Positions 9,924 through 16,810 of a DNA stretch of 64,000 nt are shown here, one piece after another. Source of the stretch: Erysipelatoclostridium sp. AM42-17 (GTDB lineage: Bacteria > Bacillota_I > Bacilli_A > Erysipelotrichales > Coprobacillaceae); NCBI RefSeq assembly GCF_003480255.1, contig NZ_QUIN01000005.1:22840-86839 (forward strand), given 5' to 3'. Position 1 is the first letter of the stretch, and each line of letters starts with the position of its first letter. The translations under genes were made by a program, and so were the position numbers. The notes under the pieces were generated by a model that worked only from the letters and a program-made list of their open reading frames with translations, had not been told where the DNA came from and ran no database searches.

Positions 9924-9937
9924 TTTCTTACATTTTT
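9907..9937 (+). terminator. Terminator at the end of murD
   Basis: A perfect 14-bp stem (AAAAATGTAAGAAA and its inverse) around the murD TAG stop as a 3-base loop, ending in a T run. Confidence 0.8.
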
Positions 9938-9966
9938 AGCATATATAAAGGAAAAATATGCTAAAA
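9934..9966. repeat. Inverted repeat downstream of murD
   Basis: An 11-bp perfect inverted repeat, TTTTAGCATAT / ATATGCTAAAA, is separated by 11 bases. The rest of the roughly 145-base gap to the response-regulator gene holds no ORF that I can support. Confidence 0.5.
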
Positions 9967-10037
9967 CTCATTTTAAAAGATTTTTGATTTATATGACTAT
10001 TGAAACAGTAGGACTAACGGTTGTTAATGAATATAAC

Positions 10038-10076
10038 AAAAAAATAGCAAGGGTTCGTTTGAACTCTTGCTATTTT
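10038..10076 (-). terminator. Terminator of the response-regulator gene (possibly bidirectional)
   Basis: A 16-bp stem from 10041-10056 to 10061-10076 has a GTTT loop and one mismatch, with A-rich flanks that give a T run on the minus strand. It overlaps the stop codon of the minus-strand gene. Confidence 0.75.
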
Positions 10077-10918
10077 AAATCTTGTAAAGCTTGTTGATAC
10101 ATATTTTCAAATGTTGCTGCTTGATTAATATAAGTCATCCCTGCCATTAATATAATTTCATCAGGAAATTCTGTTAATTTTTTTTGATTATATAGACGAA
10201 CAATGTCTTCTATTTTAGCGTAAAGGGCTTCTTTGGATTGAGGGTGAGTGACATAGACAGCAATCATATCCTCACTTATATGACCAATAATATCTTCTTT
10301 ACTAAACTGGCTTGAAATAAAGACTGTTGTTTTTTGAATAATGGTATTTCCCAAAAGAGTTCCCTCATTTTGATAAATTTCATTTAGACCATGAATTTTA
10401 AAAATAGCAAGTGCTCTTTGATCATGAGGATGATGACTGCTTTTTTCATCAACGAGCCATTTTAAAGTATCAAAGTGAAAAACTTTAGTAAGTTGATTAA
10501 CTTTTGATTCATCAATAGAATGATGTTCTTCCATAAGTTGTTTATAGCGATAATAAAATAATCCTGCATGATAAACACGATTGATGATAAGTTCACTCAT
10601 AAATGGCTTAGTAATATAATCATAAGCTCCTGCATCAAAAGCTTCAATTAAATCATTTTCTTGGTTACTTGCCGCAATAACAATAACAGGTATTTTTTCA
10701 GTTCTTTCATTTTTTTTAATAAGTCTTAATAAATCGATAGCTCCGGGTGTTACTAAATCAAGTATAATGACATCAAATAAGTAATTAGGATCTTCTATAT
10801 AATTTAAAGCATCTCTAATAGTATGTACACCGGTGGTAATGAAGTAAGGATTAAATATTTTTTGCATTAAAGCTTGATTTATTGTTGCGTCATCAACTAA
10901 TAGTAAATGCATTTCCAT
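10070..10918 (-). CDS. Response regulator with degenerate GGDEF-like output domain
   Basis: A 282-residue protein. The receiver (residues 1-120) has the acidic pair in LLVDD, the phospho-acceptor Asp in VIILDLVTPG and the conserved Lys in YDYITKPF. The C-terminal half (about 145-282) has GGDEF-domain spacing, but the signature is replaced (GHISEDM), so it is unlikely to make c-di-GMP and may only bind a partner or nucleotide. I chose the ATG at 10918 because GAGGTG stands 6 bp upstream; the longer ORF from 10996 encodes an implausible hydrophobic lead. It sits against the dcw direction between murD and spoVE, an unusual place. Confidence 0.85.
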   Translation of the reverse strand: MEMHLLLVDDATINQALMQKIFNPYFITTGVHTIRDALNYIEDPNYLFDVIILDLVTPGAIDLLRLIKKNERTEKIPVIVIAASNQENDLIEAFDAGAYDYITKPFMSELIINRVYHAGLFYYRYKQLMEEHHSIDESKVNQLTKVFHFDTLKWLVDEKSSHHPHDQRALAIFKIHGLNEIYQNEGTLLGNTIIQKTTVFISSQFSKEDIIGHISEDMIAVYVTHPQSKEALYAKIEDIVRLYNQKKLTEFPDEIILMAGMTYINQAATFENMYQQALQDLK

Positions 10919-10937
10919 ATCTATCACCTCTGTACTT

Positions 10938-10943
10938 ATTATA
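10938..10943 (-). promoter_or_regulatory. -10 element of the response-regulator gene
   Basis: TATAAT on the minus strand, 19 bases upstream of the chosen start; no convincing -35. Confidence 0.4.
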
Positions 10944-11017
10944 GTATAAATTTCATAAAAATAACGGAATAAAAAATAAAAAAGAATAATTTTCATATAT
11001 TATTAGGGGTGAAATAA

Positions 11018-12013
11018 ATGAAAACAAAAAGAATCATTCTCATCATTTCTATTATTGTAATGATTGGCTTAATGATGGTATATAGTGCCTCCCATATATG
11101 GGCTTATTATAAATTCAATGATCATTATTATTATTTCAAACGACAAGCCCTTTTTGCAATATTAGGAATCGTGATGATGTTTATTTTTTCAAAAATAGAT
11201 TATCATCTTTATCAAAAATATAGTATTACTATTTTACTGGGAAGTTTGGTGTTATTAGGATTAGTTTTAATTCCTGGTGTAGGGGTTGTAAGAGGGGGTT
11301 CAAGAAGTTGGTTTAATTTTGGCTTATTTGCTTTACAACCTTCAGAAATATATAAAATTGCGATGATTATTTATGTAAGTGATTATTTAGCTCATCATTA
11401 TCATCAAATGAAAAAGGTGAAAACAGCTTTTAAATTAGTTTTCATGAATTTAATAGGGTTTGGTTTAATTATGTTACAACCTGATTTTGGTAGTGGTTTA
11501 GTGATTATATGTTCAGTAGCATTAATGGTGATGGTGTCACCTTTTTTGTTTCGCTATTTTTTATCGGTAGGATTAATAGGTTTAGCTGGAATGGTCACAA
11601 TGATTTTATCAGCGAGCTATCGTTTAAAAAGAATTACAGCTTATTTGAATCCGTTTGCTGATCCTTTGGGATCAGGATTTCAAATGATTCAATCACTTTA
11701 TTCTATTGCTCCAGGAGGAATTTTAGGAGTAGGTTTTGATCATAGTATTCAAAAACATTTTTATTTACCAGAACCACAAACAGATTTTATTTTTGCTATC
11801 TATTTAGAAGAGTTTGGCTTAATAGGAGGTATGTTTTTAGTTTTACTTTATACTTGCTTTTTTGTTTATTGTTTTACACTTGCAAAGTATGTAGATGATC
11901 TTTTTGGTAGTTTTTTAATGTTAGGCATTGTTTTTATGATTGGTATTCAAACTTTTATGAATCTAGGGGTTGTAGTAGGATTGCTACCAGTTACAGGTGT
12001 AACGCATTTTTAG
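11018..12013 (+). CDS. spoVE: SpoVE (SEDS peptidoglycan polymerase), 5' portion interrupted by a mobile element
   Basis: SEDS-family glycosyltransferase that builds spore-cortex peptidoglycan at the mother-cell side of the forespore. Position between murD and murG and the sequence point to SpoVE rather than FtsW: VYSASHIWAYYKF, LIPGVGVVRGGSRSW, KRITAYLNPFADPLGSGFQMIQSLY and YLPEPQTDFIFAI (Asp256) closely follow B. subtilis SpoVE. As written the ORF has 331 residues and ends VTGVTHF, losing the LPxxSYGGxS motif and last membrane helix. That end is found 3.6 kb downstream (15603-15701), beyond a recombinase element. Joining the two at the shared ACAGGTGT gives a 357-residue protein, close to the usual length of about 366. 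A CATATATT box 16 bp before the ATG resembles a SigE -10, without a clear -35. Confidence 0.92.
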   Translation: MKTKRIILIISIIVMIGLMMVYSASHIWAYYKFNDHYYYFKRQALFAILGIVMMFIFSKIDYHLYQKYSITILLGSLVLLGLVLIPGVGVVRGGSRSWFNFGLFALQPSEIYKIAMIIYVSDYLAHHYHQMKKVKTAFKLVFMNLIGFGLIMLQPDFGSGLVIICSVALMVMVSPFLFRYFLSVGLIGLAGMVTMILSASYRLKRITAYLNPFADPLGSGFQMIQSLYSIAPGGILGVGFDHSIQKHFYLPEPQTDFIFAIYLEEFGLIGGMFLVLLYTCFFVYCFTLAKYVDDLFGSFLMLGIVFMIGIQTFMNLGVVVGLLPVTGVTHF

Positions 12014-12015
12014 TG
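11990..12015. repeat. attL: left junction of the spoVE element
   Basis: GTTACA-GG-TGTAAC dyad centred on GG at 11996-11997. The left half is spoVE; the right half is the element end, continuing to TTAGTG at 12010-12015. It shares ACAGGTGT (11993-12000) with the right junction. Confidence 0.8.
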
Positions 12016-12017
12016 AT

Positions 12018-12043
12018 AAAAAAATCAGTCAAGATGACTGATT
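12018..12043 (-). terminator. Terminator of the element's GGDEF gene
   Basis: A perfect 8-bp stem AATCAGTC/GACTGATT has loop AAGAT and seven A on the plus strand (T run on the minus strand). It overlaps the gene's stop codon and lies just inside the element's left end. Confidence 0.8.
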
Positions 12044-13871
12044 ATACTCTTTGAGCTTTCTTTTGTTTTTTTACTTCATACATAATTGTATCAGCTTTAT
12101 TGATGGCTGTTTCAAATTGATCTTTGTTGGAAGCTAAGTAATGTCCAACGCTTAATGATAAATCAAAGGGATAAGCATGAAGCTGATTAAATGCTTCAAC
12201 TTTTTGATTAATGATTTGTGGTAATTGGTTTGACATTGCATTAGTAATGATAATAAATTCATCACCACCATAACGAATAATAAAATCATCCTGACTGCAA
12301 GAATCTAATAGAATTTGTGCTGTCTCTTTAATAGCGTAATCCCCCATATCATGACCGTATTCATCATTTATTTTTTTCATATAATCCATATCAATAAAAT
12401 AAATAAGGGCTTGATGATCTTTTTTAATATAGGATTGAAAAAGTGATTTTCCTAAATGATTCATACCAAAACGATTGTATAAATGAGTGAGAGAATCTTT
12501 AATAGAAAGATCTTCTAATCTTTCATTAAGGATGCTTAAAACTTGTTCCTTACGAATTCCTTCTATTGTTAAACCAAGTAATTTTAAAATAATTGTCATA
12601 AAGTTAACAGAAATCATCGTAGAATAATGATCAAATGCTAAATAACCAATAGCGACACCATTATTGCTAAGAGAAGTATAGATCATATAACGTGATTTAT
12701 AAGCTTGAGGAAGAATTTCTTTTTTAGGAAACTTTTGATAGATATGACGTTTATCGGGAATAAGTTGGTGATAAGAAATACCCATTAAATACATAATATC
12801 GGAAAATTGAGTAATATCTCCAGACATTGAATCAACATAGTCTGAATTCATAATGAGATAGACTTGTTTATAACCTAAATTCTGTGATTCTTTTTCAAAT
12901 ATATCAAGTAATTCAGAAAAGTTTGATGCTTTAGAAAAGAGAATTTCTAATCTTTCTAATGATTCAAAAAAGCAATTACTATTATAACTGTAAGATAAAT
13001 ATTCTTGTTTTAATTCACTATTATCTTCTTCACTTGCGGGGTAACCGCAACTGACGCTTTTAATAATCTTAAATGGGCTATAAACATGGGTAATCTGTTT
13101 ACCAAAAATCAGTTCTCTAGCTGTTTTTAAGGCTGTATAAGTAATCGTCTGATAATCTCTTTTGATTGTTGTAATTCTTGGGTTTGCTGCTCTAGCAATA
13201 GTTAAATTATCAAAACCAGTTACATAAACATCTTTTCCTACTTCAATGTGATGCTGCAATAAAATATTGACAACACCATGTGCTAAATTGTCATTGGCAC
13301 AAACAATCAGTTCAGGAAGATGATCTAATAACATTTTGGCTGCTTTTTCACCATCTTCTGTATTCCAGTTTCCATCAATAATTTGAATATTTTCAATTTG
13401 CTCTGTAGCTTGCAAAAAACCAGCTTTTCTAAGTCTGGCTTCTCTAGAAGTCATGGGACCAGAAACATAAGCAATATTTTGACAATGCTTTTCATCAATA
13501 ATGGTCCTTGTTATATCATAGATGGCTTTTTGATTATCTGTTCCTACATAAACACAATTTTTAATAGGATCATTGATAGATATGACAGGAATATGATAAC
13601 GATGGGCTGTTTCTATCATTTGTTGGCGATAGTCTTTATAAAAATTAGAGTTAGTTTGAAAAATTAATGCATCATAATCTTTAATATTGGGTAATTTATA
13701 TAGTTCTAATAAGCTATCCATCGGATGAACAAGACCGTAATTTCCATAATTTTCAAACAAATCAATAGAAATATCTTGATATTCGTCTAAGAATTTTTGA
13801 ATTCCTTTTTGTTTTTCTTGGACAATTTCAAATAGCCAATCCCAAGAAAAAAAGGCAATTTTATATCCCAT
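12042..13871 (-). CDS. LacI-type sensor domain fused to GGDEF diguanylate cyclase (element cargo)
   Basis: A cytosolic protein of 609 residues without signal peptide. Residues 1-275 form a LacI/periplasmic-binding-like ligand domain (IAYVSGP...REARLRKAGF, CANDNLAHGVVNIL, VTGFDNLTIARAANPRITTIKRD) but without the LacI DNA-binding helices. A middle part (about 290-430) may be GAF-like. The GGDEF domain (about 450-605) has an intact RYGGDEF signature at 533-539 and no RxxD inhibitory site. It should make c-di-GMP in response to a small ligand. It is divergent from the recombinase, with AGGAGG before the ATG. Such a large signalling gene as the only cargo of a 3.6 kb element is unusual. Confidence 0.88.
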   Translation of the reverse strand: MGYKIAFFSWDWLFEIVQEKQKGIQKFLDEYQDISIDLFENYGNYGLVHPMDSLLELYKLPNIKDYDALIFQTNSNFYKDYRQQMIETAHRYHIPVISINDPIKNCVYVGTDNQKAIYDITRTIIDEKHCQNIAYVSGPMTSREARLRKAGFLQATEQIENIQIIDGNWNTEDGEKAAKMLLDHLPELIVCANDNLAHGVVNILLQHHIEVGKDVYVTGFDNLTIARAANPRITTIKRDYQTITYTALKTARELIFGKQITHVYSPFKIIKSVSCGYPASEEDNSELKQEYLSYSYNSNCFFESLERLEILFSKASNFSELLDIFEKESQNLGYKQVYLIMNSDYVDSMSGDITQFSDIMYLMGISYHQLIPDKRHIYQKFPKKEILPQAYKSRYMIYTSLSNNGVAIGYLAFDHYSTMISVNFMTIILKLLGLTIEGIRKEQVLSILNERLEDLSIKDSLTHLYNRFGMNHLGKSLFQSYIKKDHQALIYFIDMDYMKKINDEYGHDMGDYAIKETAQILLDSCSQDDFIIRYGGDEFIIITNAMSNQLPQIINQKVEAFNQLHAYPFDLSLSVGHYLASNKDQFETAINKADTIMYEVKKQKKAQRV

Positions 13872-13891
13872 AATGTTGTCCTCCTATCTCT

Positions 13892-13900
13892 ATTATATCA
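13892..13900 (-). promoter_or_regulatory. Extended -10 promoter of the LacI-sensor/GGDEF gene
   Basis: TGATATAAT on the minus strand (TG-N-TATAAT), about 20 bp before the ATG at 13871. Confidence 0.55.
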
Positions 13901-13904
13901 ATTT

Positions 13905-13949
13905 ATGAAAGTGAAAAAAGGTATTTTTATAAAATGTAAAGAATACATT
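13905..13949 (+). promoter_or_regulatory. Promoter region of the recombinase operon (SigE-like and SigA-like candidates)
   Basis: Two overlapping candidates. SigE-like: GTATTTT (13921-13927), 14 bp, AATACATT (13942-13949); this fits the KMATATT / CATACANT pattern at 5 of 7 and 6 of 7 defined positions with a proper spacer. SigA-like: ATGAAA (13905-13910), 17 bp, TATAAA (13928-13933). The SigE candidate would start transcription right at the GGAGG ribosome site. Both are by eye. Confidence 0.4.
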
Positions 13950-13966
13950 GGTAATGGAGGGATAAA

Positions 13967-14086
13967 ATGACAAAATATACATTAGAATTTGAATATATAA
14001 GTGGTTTAGAAAATATGGCTAAAGTGATGGAACATTGTTTTCTTCAATATCTTATGAATAAGGAGAACGTGTGGAATATCGAGTAG
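13967..14086 (+). CDS. 39-residue ORF overlapping the recombinase start
   Basis: A strong GGAGG stands 6 bp before the ATG, and the ORF ends 16 bp inside the recombinase gene, so the recombinase is probably translated by coupling. The peptide begins MTKYTLEFEYISGLENM and looks helical, with no recognised domain; weak resemblance to the short SHOCT-type ORFs found before clostridial element recombinases is possible. By position it is a candidate recombination directionality factor or a leader peptide. Function unknown. Confidence 0.55.
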   Translation: MTKYTLEFEYISGLENMAKVMEHCFLQYLMNKENVWNIE

Positions 14087-15603
14087 GGGGGTATGAAAGA
14101 CTTTCCAAAGAAGATGAACGATTAGATGAAAGTTCATCAATAGAAAGTCAGCGGATGATTATTGATAGTTATATTCATCAACACCATATGAAATTAGTTA
14201 AACATTATAGTGATGATGGCTTTTCTGGTTCACATTTTCAAAGACCAGGCTTTTTGAAATTAAAACAAGATATTGAACAAGGAAAAATTAATTGTGTGAT
14301 TGTAAAAGATTTATCGAGGTTAGGAAGAGAATTGTATGAAACAGGTTTATATATTGAAGATTACTTTTTGATAAAAGGAATTCGTTTTATCGCCATCAGT
14401 GACCATTATGATTCACATGTGGGTGATGAAATGTTAGCTTTAAGGTTAAGTGTTAATGATTTATATTTACGGGATACTTCTAAAAAGATACGAATGGCTT
14501 TTGATGTTAAAAGAGAAAGGGGTGAGTATATTGCTTCAAAAGCAAAGTACGGCTATATAAAAGATCCGAGAAATCATCATCATTTAATCATTGATAAACA
14601 AGTATCATGTTATGTTAAAATGATTTTTATTTGGTTATCACAAGGTATAGGGACAACCCAAATTGCAAGAAGATTGACAAATTTACAAGTAACGATTCCT
14701 TCGATTTATCAAAAAAAGAGAATTCCTGTAAGTAAAGAAGGGGGAACTTGGAGTAGTCAAACAGTTCGTGAAATAGGTAGAAATCAGATGTATTTAGGAC
14801 ATATGGTACAAGGAAGATGGAAAAAGGTGAGTTATCATTCTAAAAAGCTGATGACACTTCCTGAAGATAAATGGATCATTGTAAAAAATACACACGAGGC
14901 GATCATATCTCAAGAATTGTATAATCAAGCACAAAGAATTTTAAATCAAAGTAAAAAGTATCGGAATAAAAACAATCGTTATTTATTTCAAGGGTTGATT
15001 TATTGTTTTGAATGTAAACATCACATGAGTATACATCAAAAACAAAAGCAACTCATGGTACAATGTAATTACTATACAAAATATAGTCGTCAGCAACTTT
15101 GTTGTAGTCATAGCTTTAATTATCAAATACTAGAAAATCATATACTCACATTTTTAAAGGATGTTGGAAAACAATTTTATGAACATTATCAAGAAGAATC
15201 TTTATTAAAACAAATAAAAAAGATGTTTGATCAACAAAATAATCAACAACTTACTCTTGCACATCAATTAAAAAAGGATATAATAAAAACTCAAAATATA
15301 TTAAGTCAACTCTATGAAGATAAATTAAATCAAGTTATTTCTTTAAAACAATATCAACTTTTATCTGCAAAATATCAAGATACTTTATTGTCTTTAATAA
15401 AACAACAAGTTCAATTACAAAAGAGTTATCATTCATTTCCAATTAAAAGGTATCAAGAATTAATTAAACAATTTATGACTTTTCAAATAGTTGATCATGA
15501 ATTACTTTTTCAAATTATTGACAAGATAGAAGTAGATAAAAATAGACATATTTATATCTATTTTAAGGTAGATATGAGTCCTTATATCACTAAGGTAAAG
15601 TGA
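14071..15603 (+). CDS. Large serine recombinase (site-specific integrase/excisionase)
   Basis: A 510-residue recombinase. The N-terminal resolvase-type catalytic domain (1-145) has catalytic Ser12 in YERLSKED, the QR of IESQR and the DLSRLGRE arginines at 83 and 86. A recombinase domain follows (about 155-290, YGYIKDP..., GGTWSSQTVREIGRNQMYLG). The zinc ribbon (about 310-347) has Cys312, Cys315, Cys332 and Cys344, then a coiled-coil arm (about 370-440) as in integrases that bind attP. The start is GTG at 14071 with AGGAG 7 bp upstream. Its stop TGA is within the right att site. Likely job: excise or integrate this element at spoVE. SpoIVCA of the sigK skin element is the same family. Confidence 0.93.
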   Translation: MEYRVGGYERLSKEDERLDESSSIESQRMIIDSYIHQHHMKLVKHYSDDGFSGSHFQRPGFLKLKQDIEQGKINCVIVKDLSRLGRELYETGLYIEDYFLIKGIRFIAISDHYDSHVGDEMLALRLSVNDLYLRDTSKKIRMAFDVKRERGEYIASKAKYGYIKDPRNHHHLIIDKQVSCYVKMIFIWLSQGIGTTQIARRLTNLQVTIPSIYQKKRIPVSKEGGTWSSQTVREIGRNQMYLGHMVQGRWKKVSYHSKKLMTLPEDKWIIVKNTHEAIISQELYNQAQRILNQSKKYRNKNNRYLFQGLIYCFECKHHMSIHQKQKQLMVQCNYYTKYSRQQLCCSHSFNYQILENHILTFLKDVGKQFYEHYQEESLLKQIKKMFDQQNNQQLTLAHQLKKDIIKTQNILSQLYEDKLNQVISLKQYQLLSAKYQDTLLSLIKQQVQLQKSYHSFPIKRYQELIKQFMTFQIVDHELLFQIIDKIEVDKNRHIYIYFKVDMSPYITKVK

Positions 15604-15619
15604 CAGGTGTCACTTTACC
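15588..15619. repeat. attR: right junction of the spoVE element
   Basis: Arms GGTAAAGTGACA (15594-15605) and its exact inverse (15608-15619) flank a central GG at 15606-15607, a perfect 12-bp dyad. The left half, beginning at CACTAA (15588), is element and contains the recombinase stop codon; the right half is spoVE coding sequence. Confidence 0.8.
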
Positions 15620-15701
15620 ATTGATGTCTTATGGAGGAACTTCATTAGTAGTGACGCTTGTAGAAATTGGAATATTATTAAATATTTCAAAATCAATATA
15701 A
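15603..15701 (+). other. spoVE: SpoVE 3' portion, separated from its 5' part by the element
   Basis: Open in frame from the ACAGGTGT core to TAA, it encodes TGVTLPLMSYGGTSLVVTLVEIGILLNISKSI-type sequence of 32 residues: the SEDS-family LPxxSYGGxS loop and last helix. It has no start codon or ribosome site of its own. The residues align with the end of B. subtilis SpoVE (TGITLPFLSYGGSS). No stop or frameshift has accumulated, so it looks maintained as usable coding sequence. Confidence 0.9.
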
Positions 15702-15707
15702 ATAGGT

Positions 15708-15713
15708 TATAAT
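15708..15713 (+). promoter_or_regulatory. -10 element before murG
   Basis: TATAAT 21 bp before the murG ATG with only a weak TTTCAA at -35. It would allow murG expression independent of the interrupted spoVE. Confidence 0.45.
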
Positions 15714-15733
15714 GACAACGAGGAGTGAAAAAT

Positions 15734-16810
15734 ATGAAAGTAATCGTAGCTGCAGGTGGAACTGGAGGACATTTATATCCAGCTTTAGCCTTAGTTGAAT
15801 ATATAAAAAAACAAGAACCCGATAGTGAGTTTTTATTTATTGGGACAAAAGACCGTTTAGAATCACAAGTTGTACCACAAATGGGATATCCTTATGTTGG
15901 TTTAAATGTAAAAGGATTAGTTGGTAATCCTATTCAAAAAGCAAAATCAGCTTTGTTGTTTATTAAATCAATTGGTGAAGCTAAAAAAGTAGTAAAGAAA
16001 TTTAAACCAGATATTGTTGTTGGTTTTGGTGGTTATCCAAGTGCTAGTGCTGTTGAAGCAGCTTGTTCATTAAAGATTAAAACTTTAATTCATGAACAAA
16101 ATTCTATTATTGGTTTAACAAATAAAATCTTAATTAAAAAAGTAGATAAAATAATTTGTTGTTATCAAAAGGCCTATCAAGCATTTCCTCATGATAAAAC
16201 CTTATTATTAGGAAATCCAAGAGCAACTGTAGTAAGTGAGATAGAGCCTCATGATATTTATGATAAATATCAATTAGATCCTAACAAAAAGTTAATTACC
16301 ATTGTTATGGGATCGCTTGGTTCAAGAAGTGTCAATGATGCTATGAAGGAAGCCATGCCATTATTTGAACAAAAAGATTATCAAGTTTTATATGTTACTG
16401 GGAAACCTTTTTATGAAGATATGAAGCAATATCAAAATGATCATGTAAAAATGGTACCTTATGTAGATGATATGCCATCCTTACTTAATCATACAGATTT
16501 GATTGTTTCTCGTGCTGGAGCCAGTACTATTGCGGAAATTACAGCAATTGGGGTTCCTGCCATTTTGATTCCAAGTCCTTATGTTGCTGCTAATCATCAA
16601 GAATACAATGCTTTAGAATTAGTTCAACAGGATGCAGCCAAAATGATTTTAGAGAAAGATTTAAATGCCCAAGCATTTGTTTCATTAATAGATGAAGTTA
16701 TGGGGAATCAAGTGACGCTTGATTCATTAAAACAAAACGCTAAAAAGATAGGGAAACCACAAGCTTGTCATGACATGTATCGTGTAATTAAGGAGTTATT
16801 AAATGAATAA
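15734..16810 (+). CDS. murG: Lipid II synthase (UDP-GlcNAc:lipid I GlcNAc transferase)
   Basis: Peripheral membrane GT28 glycosyltransferase making lipid II. The protein has 358 residues. GGTGGHLYPALAL is at the N-terminus, GFGGYPSASAV at about residue 97, HEQNSIIGLTNK next, and the donor-binding SRAGASTIAEITA in the C-terminal domain. I chose ATG 15734 with AGGAG 8 bp upstream; an in-frame GTG at 15725 overlaps the ribosome site. It overlaps murB by 8 bp. Confidence 0.97.
   Translation: MKVIVAAGGTGGHLYPALALVEYIKKQEPDSEFLFIGTKDRLESQVVPQMGYPYVGLNVKGLVGNPIQKAKSALLFIKSIGEAKKVVKKFKPDIVVGFGGYPSASAVEAACSLKIKTLIHEQNSIIGLTNKILIKKVDKIICCYQKAYQAFPHDKTLLLGNPRATVVSEIEPHDIYDKYQLDPNKKLITIVMGSLGSRSVNDAMKEAMPLFEQKDYQVLYVTGKPFYEDMKQYQNDHVKMVPYVDDMPSLLNHTDLIVSRAGASTIAEITAIGVPAILIPSPYVAANHQEYNALELVQQDAAKMILEKDLNAQAFVSLIDEVMGNQVTLDSLKQNAKKIGKPQACHDMYRVIKELLNE

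Larger units (their letters stand above)
11998..15607. mobile_element. 3,610-bp serine-recombinase element inserted in spoVE
   Basis: Boundaries are set between the two central GG dinucleotides of ACAGGTGT copies at 11993-12000 and 15603-15610. Contents from the left: minus-strand LacI-sensor/GGDEF gene, divergent promoters, a 39-codon ORF overlapping a large serine recombinase whose stop codon lies in the right end. The rebuilt attP has inner arms GTGACA/TGTAAC around GG and outer arms CACTAA/TTAGTG placed symmetrically six bases further out, which is typical of large serine integrases. Removal restores spoVE in frame. It carries no conjugation, capsid or resistance genes, like compact sporulation-intervening (skin-type) elements. 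Confidence 0.88.

Noticed and set aside
9938..10037. Remnant gene or small ORF between murD and the response regulator
   Set aside because: An ATG with a weak ribosome site gives only nine codons; nothing else is coding. Only the inverted repeat is supportable.
11018..12013. Treating the 331-residue ORF as a complete FtsW
   Set aside because: It stops inside the conserved VTGxxLPxxSYGGxS segment, and that segment is present 3.6 kb downstream. Sequence and position match SpoVE better than FtsW.
13383..13667. Plus-strand ORF of 94 codons inside the LacI-sensor/GGDEF gene
   Set aside because: It is antisense to a gene with clear domain structure, with no ribosome site and no recognisable protein features.
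11990..15619. Misassembly or chimera as the reason for the split gene
   Set aside because: Cannot be excluded without reads. But the two junctions share an 8-bp core, have dyad structure, and bracket a recombinase, which is what real integration gives.
15594..15619. The 26-bp dyad as a terminator of the recombinase gene
   Set aside because: There is no T run after it, and the right half is conserved spoVE coding sequence.
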